Assembly (NCBI GenBank): GCA_031549865.1
Contig: JAVBPE010000003.1
Coordinates: 4,565-68,564, forward strand
Reading direction: 5' to 3'
DNA: 64,000 bases
DNA from: JAVBPE01 sp031549865
GTDB lineage: Bacteria; Bacillota_I; Bacilli_A; Acholeplasmatales; Anaeroplasmataceae
How positions within the stretch are numbered: position 1 is the first letter of the stretch; each line of letters starts with the position of its first letter. The notes beneath the pieces are model-generated. The model was given only the letters and a program-made list of their open reading frames with translations, had not been told where the DNA came from and did no database searches. The position numbers and the translations under genes are program-made. Shown here one piece after another: positions 54,850-63,894 of the stretch.

Positions 54850-57800
54850 TTATAACTTGACCCCAACGCCTTTAAATTTTTCAACAAATGTTGATATTTT
54901 TTGAAAAACAGTTTGTTTTTTAGATAAATATTGTGGATTTAGAGGACTCATTTTAGGCAATATTTCGTTGATTTCTGTTCCGTTTTCACTAGCATATTCT
55001 TTTTTTAATGATGAAAGAATATATCTTTTTGCAGCATCAAAATTAAGATTTTCTTCAGTTATTAATTCTTCTGCTTCTCTTTTTTGTTCTTGTTGGGCAA
55101 ATACAAAGAATGCATCTATTATACTTTCTTTATCCTTTATTCCATCTAAATCAGTTTGATTAATGAAATCAACTATCAAGCCTTCCTTAGCACGATTTCC
55201 AGTACTAGAACGAATTAAGCGGCGAACTTCGTCAACCAACATAATCTTATCTTTTACATTTTTATTTTTTTCAAATATTAATTCTAAGATGTAATCTAAA
55301 TTAATTTCTTGCGATTTTAATAATTCGATTTCAAAGACAACGCCATCCCAATCAATTGAAGATTTTTCTTTATCTTTGCCTTCTTTTTCTTTACGTAACC
55401 AATCACGAATATCATTATATGTAGAACGATAATCTTGAATTATTCGTTCTTCAGGTAAATTGATTTTTTTCATCATTTCGATATCTTCATCAGTTACGTG
55501 ATAATTTATTTTATACTCTTCTAACACTTTTGGATTATCTATATCTATTGTATTGAATACTTTTAAGCAAGTAAATTCATCATAATTTTGTAATATATTT
55601 TCTACTCTTAAATACTCACCAAATAATTTAACAAATTCTTTTTTATCTTTTTCAGTAACTATATTGTCAATATCAGGAAATCTTGAATTTAATTCTTCTA
55701 CAACATCAATATAGCCTCGACGTGCTTCACCAGAAGTTATATCAGTGAAACCATTCATATATTCTTTATAGCTTTTTTCAAGAACAACATTCTTAGTATT
55801 TTTATCACCAAAAATAGTAATAGCATCAATTGTAGCTTGCTCTAAATCTCTGAAAGTAACAATATTTCCAAATGTTTTAGTCGAATCATATATACGATTA
55901 GTTCTTGAAAATGCTTGAATTAAACCATGATATCGAAGATTTTTATCAACGAATAACGTATTTAATGTTGGCGCATCAAAACCGGTCAAGAACATTCCTA
56001 CAACTATTAATAGGTCAACTTCTTGCTTTTTTACTCTATTTGCTAGATCACGATAATAATTTTGAAATTCTTTACTTTCTACACCAAAACTTGTAGAAAA
56101 CATTTTATTATAATCTTTTATGGCTTTGGTTAGGAATTCTTTTGCACTACTATCCATAGCAGTCGGTTCAAAAGTTTCATCTGTAATTTCACCAATGGCA
56201 CTTTGTTCTTCATTCGCCGCAAAAGAAAAGATTGTTGCTATCTTCAATTTTTTATCATTATTTTTTTGTAAATCATTTAATGCCTCATAATAAAGTTTTG
56301 CCGCATCAACACTACTTACCGCAAACATAGCATTAAATCCTTTAGCACCAATATGTAATCGATGTGTTTTAATCTTAAAATTATTTAATATGTATTCAGA
56401 AACTTCTTTTATTCTATCAGGATGTAGTAACGCTTCTTTATTTTCAGCAGCAGATAATTTACTCTCTTCTTGTTCCATTTCAATAGATTTAAATTTGGGG
56501 CGAACATCATTGTAATCTACTTTAAATTTTAAAACTTTTTCATCTCTGATAGCATCCGTTATTACGTATGCGTGTAATTCGCGTCCAAACACGGTAGCAG
56601 TTGTATCGGAACCGAGTGCGTTCTCCGGAAAAATTGGTGTGCCAGTAAATCCAAATTGGTAATATCGTTTAAATTTCTTTTTGATGTTTTTTTGTGCTTC
56701 ACCAAACTGAGAGCGGTGTGCCTCATCAAAAATAAACACTACTTGCTTTTGATAAATTGACAAATCATCTTCGCTTTTAATCAGATTATTTAATTTTTGA
56801 ATAGTTGTTACTATTATTTTATTATCATCTTTTTCAATGTTGCGTTTTAAACCTGCCGTATTTTCTGAACCATTTACACTATCTGGTGAGAATCTTTGAT
56901 ATTCTTTAATTGTTTGATAATCTAAGTCTTTTCTATCTACTACAAAGAATACTTTATCGATAAAATCAAGTTCAGTTGCTAGTCTTGCAGCTTTAAAACT
57001 CGTTAACGTCTTTCCTGAACCTGTGGTATGCCAAATATAGCCACCACTCTCAATGGTTTTCCACTTTTTAGCCTCATATGAGCTTTTAATTTTCCATAAT
57101 ATTCTTTCAGTTGCAGCTATCTGGTATGGACGCATTACTAATAAATTATTACTTGAATCAAATACCGAATAATGTAGCAATACTTTTAATAGAGTGTTCT
57201 TATGAAAAAATGTTGCAGTAAAATCTTTTAAATCTTTTATAAGTGTATTATCAGATTTTGCCCAGTTCATCGTAAAATCAAAACTGTTCTTATCTCGTTT
57301 AGTAGTATTGGCAAAGTATCTTGTATCTGTACCATTTGAGATTATGCAAATTTGTAAAAACTTAAATAGTGAATTGTCAGAATTATAACTTTCTTTGCTA
57401 TATCTGTTTACTTGATTAAATGCTTCTCTTATGGCAACTCCTCTTTTTTTCAATTCAATTTGGACTAATGGTAATCCATTAATTAAAATAGTAACATCAT
57501 ACCTATTAGCATGACTTCCAGTTTGTTCAAATTGCGAAATAACCTGCATTTTATTTCTTGTAATATTCACTTTATCAACTAAATAAATATTCTTTATGTG
57601 TCCATCATCAAAAACAAAATCGTAAATATAGTCATTATGTATCTTGCGCGTTTTATCAATTTGATTGTCGCTATGTTTATCCAGATATTCCTCACAAAAT
57701 CTAGTCCATTCTAAATCAGTAAAACGAACATCGTTTAATGTTTCTAATTGTAAACGGACGTTCGTCAAAAGCGCATCAGGACTAGATAATTTAGAAAGGT

Positions 57801-57948
57801 GCTCATAACCTTGATTAACTAAATCAGTAATTAGTTCAATTTCTAAGTCAGATTCAGATTGATAAAAGGCTCCTTGCTGATTAATTTTAGTGTATTTATC
57901 TAAAACAATGAAATTTTTCGACTCTGCAATGGCTTTAAAATTATCCAT
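54850..57948 (-). CDS. hsdR: type I restriction endonuclease subunit R
   Basis: About 1032 residues. The N-terminal nuclease has Asp in RYDVTILING and QIELKKRG (E-x-K). The motor follows with HTTGSGKTLTSFKAARL (Walker A), VFIFDEAHRSQFG (DEAH-type) and a GMFLTGFDAPTLNTLFVDK helicase motif. The C-terminal helical part binds the methylase complex. It moves DNA and cuts unmodified DNA. The start at 57948 follows GGAGA; a frame beginning at 57966 would read through that site. It is the last gene of the M-S-prrC-R operon. Confidence 0.95.
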   Translation of the reverse strand: MDNFKAIAESKNFIVLDKYTKINQQGAFYQSESDLEIELITDLVNQGYEHLSKLSSPDALLTNVRLQLETLNDVRFTDLEWTRFCEEYLDKHSDNQIDKTRKIHNDYIYDFVFDDGHIKNIYLVDKVNITRNKMQVISQFEQTGSHANRYDVTILINGLPLVQIELKKRGVAIREAFNQVNRYSKESYNSDNSLFKFLQICIISNGTDTRYFANTTKRDKNSFDFTMNWAKSDNTLIKDLKDFTATFFHKNTLLKVLLHYSVFDSSNNLLVMRPYQIAATERILWKIKSSYEAKKWKTIESGGYIWHTTGSGKTLTSFKAARLATELDFIDKVFFVVDRKDLDYQTIKEYQRFSPDSVNGSENTAGLKRNIEKDDNKIIVTTIQKLNNLIKSEDDLSIYQKQVVFIFDEAHRSQFGEAQKNIKKKFKRYYQFGFTGTPIFPENALGSDTTATVFGRELHAYVITDAIRDEKVLKFKVDYNDVRPKFKSIEMEQEESKLSAAENKEALLHPDRIKEVSEYILNNFKIKTHRLHIGAKGFNAMFAVSSVDAAKLYYEALNDLQKNNDKKLKIATIFSFAANEEQSAIGEITDETFEPTAMDSSAKEFLTKAIKDYNKMFSTSFGVESKEFQNYYRDLANRVKKQEVDLLIVVGMFLTGFDAPTLNTLFVDKNLRYHGLIQAFSRTNRIYDSTKTFGNIVTFRDLEQATIDAITIFGDKNTKNVVLEKSYKEYMNGFTDITSGEARRGYIDVVEELNSRFPDIDNIVTEKDKKEFVKLFGEYLRVENILQNYDEFTCLKVFNTIDIDNPKVLEEYKINYHVTDEDIEMMKKINLPEERIIQDYRSTYNDIRDWLRKEKEGKDKEKSSIDWDGVVFEIELLKSQEINLDYILELIFEKNKNVKDKIMLVDEVRRLIRSSTGNRAKEGLIVDFINQTDLDGIKDKESIIDAFFVFAQQEQKREAEELITEENLNFDAAKRYILSSLKKEYASENGTEINEILPKMSPLNPQYLSKKQTVFQKISTFVEKFKGVGVKL

Positions 57949-57950
57949 AT

Positions 57951-59069
57951 TTATGTCTCCTTCCAAAAACTATAGCTATTGATTAAATGCTCAAGTAATA
58001 GTTTTACTGTTTGCTTTTCTTGTGGGGTAGGTTCAGGTATATTCTCATTTACTATAGTGGAGTGGCTTGTAAAATTTGTAATACGTTTATAGTAAGCATC
58101 TTTATCTCCAGGTAATAAATCTCCCCAATCTTTATATCCCAAAAAACTAGCAGTTTTTTCGTATAAATTTCTTAAGTACATAAAGTGCAACCTTTTTACT
58201 TGATTATTTGACACAGCCGTTTCTAATTCTCTTTTTAAATACAAATGGTATGAAAGACACCTGTTTGAATCACCCTTTATTTCTTCTAATTCAAAAGTAT
58301 TGTCTTCCAATCGACTTAATATAAATCCATTGTTTTGTTTTGTCTCATTGTACATAACATTATAAAAATTAATATTGTGAGTTGTAATAATAAACTTAAG
58401 TCCATTATGAACATCACTACTTTTAATTAGTTTCGCCAAGTCAACAGCCATCTGAATTAAATGATTTTCATCTAATGATGTTACAGGATCGTCAATAAAA
58501 ACATACTTTAATTCATTAAGTTTATTTGTTTCTCTATCGCTAGGGTCAGCTACATTGAGCACCTGTATTACTTCCTCTAATAAACTATAAAAAGTACTCC
58601 AAACAAAATTACTTTCTTCACCTTTTGATATTTTAATATTTTGTACATCTTCTGCATTTCCTCTTTTAATGGAGAAAGTTACTTCAGAAAAATCGACATT
58701 AAATTCTGGTGTTAATGATTTATTAGTATAATTCTGAAAATGAGAAATAACATTGGGTTCTTGCCCTTGATCAACAAAAATCCATTTGGTAAATGAATTA
58801 GGTTGTATCTTCAACTTAGGTTCGCTGTCGTTTTCTAGATCATTATCCCAATAAAATAAATCCTCTGTAAAAGCATTATAATATATAATTTTTTTGTTAG
58901 CAAGCCCATCATCTATTTCTTCAGTATCATCTACACTTTTAGGGGCAACTAAATCTTTAAACACTCTTGAAAGCCTTGTTTTTCCAACTCCATTAAACGC
59001 ATATATTAATTGTACTTTTTTGTCACTTTCTTTTAGCTGTTGCCCTATTTCTCTTAAGTTTTTTCCCAT
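57951..59069 (-). CDS. prrC: PrrC-like anticodon nuclease
   Basis: 372 residues. The N-terminus is an ABC-type ATPase: YAFNGVGKTRLSR (24-35, Walker A), KYVFIDDPVTSLDENH (Walker B with D-loop) and FIITTHN. The C-terminal domain has R300, E304 (RNLYE) and H336 (FTSHS), spaced +4 and +36, the same spacing as the catalytic Arg320-Glu324-His356 of E. coli PrrC. PrrC cuts tRNA-Lys in its anticodon loop when a phage inhibits the type I enzyme that holds it silent. The gene lies between hsdS and hsdR as in prrA-B-C-D. GAGGT precedes the ATG. Confidence 0.9.
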   Translation of the reverse strand: MGKNLREIGQQLKESDKKVQLIYAFNGVGKTRLSRVFKDLVAPKSVDDTEEIDDGLANKKIIYYNAFTEDLFYWDNDLENDSEPKLKIQPNSFTKWIFVDQGQEPNVISHFQNYTNKSLTPEFNVDFSEVTFSIKRGNAEDVQNIKISKGEESNFVWSTFYSLLEEVIQVLNVADPSDRETNKLNELKYVFIDDPVTSLDENHLIQMAVDLAKLIKSSDVHNGLKFIITTHNINFYNVMYNETKQNNGFILSRLEDNTFELEEIKGDSNRCLSYHLYLKRELETAVSNNQVKRLHFMYLRNLYEKTASFLGYKDWGDLLPGDKDAYYKRITNFTSHSTIVNENIPEPTPQEKQTVKLLLEHLINSYSFWKET

Positions 59070-59071
59070 AC

Positions 59072-60229
59072 TTATACCTCTGAATTAAGTTTAGGTAATG
59101 TTAACAACTTGCCCCTATAGTATTCATATTGCTTTTTTCTTGCTGCAATTTCAGCAGGCAATCCATCTGTTAAGTTCGTTGTTAATGAATTAAATTTATC
59201 AAGAATTGATACAATTTGTTCTTGTTCAGTAAGTGAAGGAACTATTATTTTATATTCTTTAATTATTTGTGCATTTATATTTGATTGAGAGCCTTGTCCT
59301 TTCGCTTTCAATTTTTCATATTCATTACAAAGCCAATAAAAAACATAGCGATAATTTGCTTTTCTTGCATCAACTTGTATATTGCAACATGCTTGATTTG
59401 TTGTAAGTGGGATTTTATTAATCCCGACTTTAGCGGCAGTTGCACCATACATAGCTACAATAACGCAATTTACAGGTATCCAATTTGCGGAGGAATTATT
59501 TAATCCTTCTTGTGTTATTTTGATGCATGTATCATTTATATCAACCCAGTCAACTTCTTGCGTTCTTAACCAAGGAATATCTCCATCATAATATAATGAA
59601 GTTCCTGAATTAGGAGTTCCACCTGAAGATATTTTTATTGCTATATCACTTATAGTCATACAACTATAATTCTCATCAAAAGTTAACAATTTCTTTCTGT
59701 AATACTCATATTGTTGTTTTCTTGCTGTAAGTTCTGCTGTAAGTTCTGCTGTAAGTTCTGTAAAATTGTCCAAAATACGGACAATTTCTTCTTGTACTGG
59801 TAATGGTGGAATAGGTATTAAAACTGATTCTAAATTTGTAATTGGTAAATGTGCTGGTATGGCATTTGTTTTTAAAGAATAAATATATCTTTGATTGTTC
59901 ATTAAACAATAATATAAAAATTTATTGTTTATTGTCTTGATTGGAAAAACAGAATAACAGACATCATTAGCCCAAAAATCTCTCTTTTGTAAATCAATAT
60001 ATCCAGCAGTTCCATATTGTGCAATCGTAATAGTACCTGAAAAACGATTACATTTTTCATAATAACCTAGAGGAGTCACGCCTCCACTTATTACTGGATA
60101 ATCTCCGTCATCTTTTAACTGAGATTTTGTAACTCTTTCTCCTCTTTTTATTACGCTAACTTCGCCTAGAGTTTTAAATTCAACACCATTACGACATAGT
60201 TCAGTAATTAACTGTTCTAATTTGCTCAT
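59072..60229 (-). CDS. hsdS: type I restriction specificity subunit S
   Basis: 385 residues with two target-recognition domains (about 15-150 and 190-335), each followed by a conserved helix (LPVQEEIVRILDNF and LTEQEQIVSILDKF, then ARKQQYEYYRKKLL and ARKKQYEYYRGKLL). Between the first domain and its spacer helix stand tandem TAEL units, the feature that in EcoR124 sets the distance between the two halves of the recognition site. It starts two bases after hsdM. Confidence 0.93.
   Translation of the reverse strand: MSKLEQLITELCRNGVEFKTLGEVSVIKRGERVTKSQLKDDGDYPVISGGVTPLGYYEKCNRFSGTITIAQYGTAGYIDLQKRDFWANDVCYSVFPIKTINNKFLYYCLMNNQRYIYSLKTNAIPAHLPITNLESVLIPIPPLPVQEEIVRILDNFTELTAELTAELTARKQQYEYYRKKLLTFDENYSCMTISDIAIKISSGGTPNSGTSLYYDGDIPWLRTQEVDWVDINDTCIKITQEGLNNSSANWIPVNCVIVAMYGATAAKVGINKIPLTTNQACCNIQVDARKANYRYVFYWLCNEYEKLKAKGQGSQSNINAQIIKEYKIIVPSLTEQEQIVSILDKFNSLTTNLTDGLPAEIAARKKQYEYYRGKLLTLPKLNSEV
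59724..59759. repeat. three 12-base tandem repeats coding for TAEL in hsdS
   Basis: GCTGTAAGTTCT occurs three times in a row (plus strand), encoding TAEL on the other strand, with partial units on both sides. Gain or loss of a unit keeps the frame and adds or removes four residues. Confidence 0.9.
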
Positions 60230-60231
60230 GA

Positions 60232-61779
60232 TTACACCTCGATTTCTGAAATTATTTTATCTATTTCATTACGAAGTTTATTAATTTTTGATACTGTTTC
60301 TTCGATTTGTGAATTAAGAAGATTTATATCAATAACTTCCTTAGTTTCTTTTGCTTCTACGTATGTACTTACTGAAAGATTATAATTATTTCCAGCAATA
60401 ACATTATTTTCTATTTTTTTTGAAATATAATTCTTATCTTCATTGCTGTCAAATATATCAATTATTTTTTTAATATGATCATCAGTCAAAATATTATTAT
60501 TAGTTTCTTTCTTAAAAAAGTCTTCACCACTCGCATCAATAAATTGAATTTTTGTATCATTTTTATGCTTGGATAAAACTAAAATATTAACTGATATGGA
60601 TGTACCATAAAAAAGATTTGGTGGAAGTGAAATCACTGTCTCGACAACGTTGCTTTCAACTAAATGTTTTCTAATTTTTTCCTCTGCACCACCACGATAG
60701 AATATGCCAGGAAAACAAACTATTGCAGCACGACCCTTGCTAGAAAGATAACTTAGTGCGTGTAGTACAAAGGCAAAATCAGCTTTTGATTTCGGTGCAA
60801 GCACACCAGCTGGTGCAAATCGCTCATCATTAATAAGAGTTGGGTCATCACTTCCAATCCATTTAATTGAGTACGGCGGATTGGATACAATAGCATCAAA
60901 AGGTTTATCATTTCCAAATTGAGGATTCAAAAGTGTATTTCCCAAAGCAATATTGAATTTATTATAATTTACATTATGCAAAAACATATTCATTCTGGCA
61001 AGATTATAAGTAGTATGATTAATTTCTTGACCAAAAAAGCCATCCTCAATTACGTGCTCATCAAATTGTTTTTTTGCTTGTAATAATAAAGAGCCTGATC
61101 CACAAGCAGGATCATAGATTTTATTTATTGATGTCTGATTATGTGTTGCAAGTTTTGCTATTAATTTTGAAACACTTTGTGGAGTGAAAAATTCACCTCC
61201 AGATTTTCCCGCATTAGCAGCATAATTTGATATTAAAAATTCATATGCGTCACCAAATAAATCTATTTGATTATCTTCAAAATTTCCAAACTCAAGACTC
61301 TCTACGCCTTTAACAACAGCTGCTAATGTACTATTTTTTTCTTTTACTGTGTTCCCTAATCGGTTGCTTGTAGTATCAAAATCAGCAAATAAACCTTTAA
61401 TATCTTGCTCAGAAGGGTATCCATTCGCAGAACTTTCAATAGCAGAAAATATATCGGCTAAATCAGCATTCAAACTTGGATTAATATTGGCATTTTTTGC
61501 AATATTAACAAAAAGTTGACTTGGATATATAAAATATCCTTTTGTTTTTATAGAATCATCTTTTATTTCCTTTGTAATGACATTATCATTAAGGGTAGCA
61601 TATTTAATAGTATCGTCGCCACCTTCTATATATTTGGAGAAATTTTCACTTATGAATCGATAAAAAAGTGTTCCTAATACATATTGCTTGAAATCCCATC
61701 CATCTATAGAACCTCGGACATCATCTGCAATTTTCCATATTTGTGATTGTATTCTTGCTCTTTGCTCTGCACTTGACAT
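60232..61779 (-). CDS. hsdM: type I DNA methyltransferase subunit M (N6-adenine)
   Basis: 515 residues. The N-terminal helical domain begins SSAEQRARIQSQIWKIADDVRGSIDGWDFKQYVLG, typical of the type IC branch. SAM-binding motif I is IYDPACGSGSLLLQ and the catalytic motif IV is IVSNPPYSIKW (NPPY, adenine-N6). A leucine-rich helical C-terminus binds HsdS. First gene of the operon, with AGGAAT-like ribosome site and the shared promoter upstream. Confidence 0.95.
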   Translation of the reverse strand: MSSAEQRARIQSQIWKIADDVRGSIDGWDFKQYVLGTLFYRFISENFSKYIEGGDDTIKYATLNDNVITKEIKDDSIKTKGYFIYPSQLFVNIAKNANINPSLNADLADIFSAIESSANGYPSEQDIKGLFADFDTTSNRLGNTVKEKNSTLAAVVKGVESLEFGNFEDNQIDLFGDAYEFLISNYAANAGKSGGEFFTPQSVSKLIAKLATHNQTSINKIYDPACGSGSLLLQAKKQFDEHVIEDGFFGQEINHTTYNLARMNMFLHNVNYNKFNIALGNTLLNPQFGNDKPFDAIVSNPPYSIKWIGSDDPTLINDERFAPAGVLAPKSKADFAFVLHALSYLSSKGRAAIVCFPGIFYRGGAEEKIRKHLVESNVVETVISLPPNLFYGTSISVNILVLSKHKNDTKIQFIDASGEDFFKKETNNNILTDDHIKKIIDIFDSNEDKNYISKKIENNVIAGNNYNLSVSTYVEAKETKEVIDINLLNSQIEETVSKINKLRNEIDKIISEIEV

Positions 61780-61864
61780 ATATTCCTCCGATATTTAACA
61801 CATGTTAACCTAAAAACTATTTCGATCGTCGCCTGATAAAAACTGTGTTTTAAAAATATAATAA

Positions 61865-61895
61865 ATTATATCATTATTTTAGCAAAAAATCTATA
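61865..61895 (-). promoter_or_regulatory. defence-type promoter, copy 3
   Basis: Minus strand: TAGATT, 17 bases, TATAAT, inside TATAGATTTTTTGCTAAAA followed by TAATGATATAATT. Near-identical to the strings at 54413 and 49709. It drives hsdM-hsdS-prrC-hsdR. Confidence 0.75.
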
Positions 61896-62110
61896 AAAGC
61901 GACATTAAATCAAACCTATAATTCATATTTTCTCAAATTACAATTTTGCGCACCCTACCGAGTAATCGTTAAATTGTTAAGTTTTATTTTGCAATCGTTA
62001 AAAGGCTAAATTATTATAGCTAAATATTCTTAATAAGAAATACCTGTTTTGATACAAAAGTTGTTTATAATGGTAAATATCCTCTGTTTATGATAAAAAA
62101 TTAAGAAAAA

Positions 62111-62146
62111 AGGCTTGACGCAATCAATAATCATTGTATCAAACCT
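62111..62146 (-). terminator. intrinsic terminator of the gene pair at 62250-63785
   Basis: AGGCTTGACGCAAT pairs with ATTGTATCAAACCT through a full fourteen-base stem with G-T pairs, followed on the minus strand by TTTTTTC. Confidence 0.8.
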
Positions 62147-62249
62147 ATGCTTTCTATTTGGTGGACCAGGGGAGACTCACTTGTTAGTCTATTTTTCATT
62201 GTAACTACGCCATATTTTATTTTGTGACATAAAAATGGGAGAATATAAT

Positions 62250-63002
62250 TTAGATATTTTTCAATATATTCATATTAAATTCTGGAAATTCTAAAAAATA
62301 CTTATTATCTTTTTTTATTATAGTTACCTTGGACGCAATATCTTCCAAAGATCCTAAATTAACAATTATATTATTTTCATTTGACTTAATTAAAATTCTT
62401 AATTCTTGTTGGTAACTTAGGCTTTCTTGTTTCCTAAATTTTGCTTGACCATTTTTAAATAGTTCAAATTGAAATGTCGGACTATTTATTTTATCTGTAT
62501 AAAAACATTTTCCTATAATATATTCATATTTGTCTTCATCCAATTGCTTTGTCAATCTATTTAAAAAAATATCTTTAAAAATCATCAATCCAGAAATTTC
62601 AGAAGCATTCTCTCCTCCTAAACCACTAAGTATCTTCTCTGGCTCAATATTCATGAGATTATTACTAGTTAAATTCATAATAGAAAAGTTTACATAATCT
62701 TTACTATTTCTCATACCTAAAAAACTATCTTTATCAATTAGCAACTTATATTCATCATTTTTATTAGAACGATAGTATATATCGACTGCATGTGGAGGAA
62801 TTATTCTAAATTCTTCATGATCATTTCTATCATCTGCTTTTTCCTTGAAATAATTTCTAACCGAATTAAAGTACACTTCACCACTTAATAAATTATCAAG
62901 GTATTTTTCTTTACCATTTTCATAAAATTTTATGAAAAGTGGTATTTCTTTATCAAACATTTTTTCAAATTTTTTTATATCTTCAGAGTTATTTGCTTTC
63001 AT
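62250..63002 (-). CDS. unknown protein, distantly DUF2971-like
   Basis: 250 residues. The N-terminal FIKFYENGKEKYLDNLLSGEVYFNSVRNYFKEKADDRNDHEEF resembles the start of DUF2971-type proteins, where a Tyr-Lys...Leu-Y-F-x-x-x-x-x-x-F-N-D segment is common in genes near phage-defence loci. The rest is mixed alpha/beta with no known site. AAGGAG precedes the ATG. It follows the membrane gene at 63045 by 42 bases and is probably its operon partner. Confidence 0.5.
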   Translation of the reverse strand: MKANNSEDIKKFEKMFDKEIPLFIKFYENGKEKYLDNLLSGEVYFNSVRNYFKEKADDRNDHEEFRIIPPHAVDIYYRSNKNDEYKLLIDKDSFLGMRNSKDYVNFSIMNLTSNNLMNIEPEKILSGLGGENASEISGLMIFKDIFLNRLTKQLDEDKYEYIIGKCFYTDKINSPTFQFELFKNGQAKFRKQESLSYQQELRILIKSNENNIIVNLGSLEDIASKVTIIKKDNKYFLEFPEFNMNILKNI

Positions 63003-63044
63003 TATCTCATTCTCCTTTATTATCTTAAATAAAAGTTGTTATTA

Positions 63045-63785
63045 TTATGCTTTAGTCACAATACTATTAATAACTTCCTCTATTATTTTTTCATATAGAT
63101 CATCTCGTTTAGGAGGTGTAACATATTTTAATATATTTATTGATAAAAGTAGTTTTTCATTTTCATGTAATGCCTTATAATAAAAATTAAGTTGCTCTGT
63201 AGACTTTTTATGTATAATGAAAATAGTTACTGAAAATATTTCTGTAAAAGCACCACTAATCGCGGTTATTATTGCATAACTAACATTATCATTAAAAAAG
63301 CTAATAACTACAGTTAAAATGAAAAGTATCAAACCAAATAAAGAAGCAAAAAAAGCAAGCCAAAAGGATCTTGTTGCATGTTTTTTACTAATTACAAAAT
63401 AATCATTAATTTCAGACATATTTTCTACCATTAATGTTATAACATCATAACCATAATAAATATCTTCATTAAGAATACATTTTTTTTCAAATAACTTTTT
63501 TTTATTTGAGTCTTCAGTATCCATATTATCTATATTTGGAGTGTCAACTAATTTATTAGTCGATAAATTTCGTAATAATTTTTCTTTATATTTTATTTTA
63601 CTTTCTTCATGATTCCTTAATGTTTTTGAAATAATACTATAAGATAGTATCCCAATTACAATGGCAATTTGAGATATACTGATAACTAAAGAGTATTTTG
63701 TAGGAGGAAATAAAGAAATAATAACGTCAATAATAACCATTACTAGTCCAATTAAAAATATGATTATAGGATATTTTTCTTTCAT
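63045..63785 (-). CDS. membrane protein with a TRADD-N-associated-type two-TM module
   Basis: 246 residues with TM helices near 7-27 and 33-52, a soluble charged region (about 55-140), then a hairpin of two TM helices (ATRSFWLAFFASLFGLILFI and ISGAFTEIFSVTIFII) followed by a short helix (STEQLNFYYKALHENEKLL). The last part matches the two-TM domain seen with TRADD-N (PF20712-like) in predicted bacterial cell-death systems. The N-terminal pair of helices and linker are not assigned. It may be the membrane effector of a small abortive-infection pair with the next gene. Confidence 0.6.
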   Translation of the reverse strand: MKEKYPIIIFLIGLVMVIIDVIISLFPPTKYSLVISISQIAIVIGILSYSIISKTLRNHEESKIKYKEKLLRNLSTNKLVDTPNIDNMDTEDSNKKKLFEKKCILNEDIYYGYDVITLMVENMSEINDYFVISKKHATRSFWLAFFASLFGLILFILTVVISFFNDNVSYAIITAISGAFTEIFSVTIFIIHKKSTEQLNFYYKALHENEKLLLSINILKYVTPPKRDDLYEKIIEEVINSIVTKA

Positions 63786-63870
63786 TTTTTCACTTCATTT
63801 CTTTTTTTATATTTTCATTATCTCACATTATATGACAATAATTTTACTTTTCGTTCGACAAAATAAAAAT

Positions 63871-63894
63871 CCACCAGTCTAACTGGTGGTTTTT
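63871..63894 (+). terminator. strong intrinsic terminator
   Basis: CCACCAGT-CTA-ACTGGTGG (eight-base-pair stem) followed by TTTTT. It points to a plus-strand transcript entering or a mobile-element end. Confidence 0.8.

Larger units (their letters stand above)
61862..62150. repeat. recurring intergenic element, long copy B
   Basis: Same order of blocks as 54410-54735: promoter string, TTTCTCAAATT, GCGCACCC...AATCGTTA (61964-61971), a second AATCGTTAAAAGGCT (61993), TACCTGTTTTGATAC (62041-62055) and the hairpin ending CAAACCTATGC. It occupies the gap between hsdM and the gene at 62250. Confidence 0.7.

Noticed and set aside
59724..59759. Short tandem repeats considered as a CRISPR-like array
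   Set aside because: The units are 12 bases, directly adjacent with no spacers, and code for protein. No CRISPR array or cas gene is visible in the window.
59706..59909. A 67-codon frame inside hsdS with repeated TYSRTYS
   Set aside because: It is the out-of-frame reading of the TAEL-coding repeats, not a separate protein.
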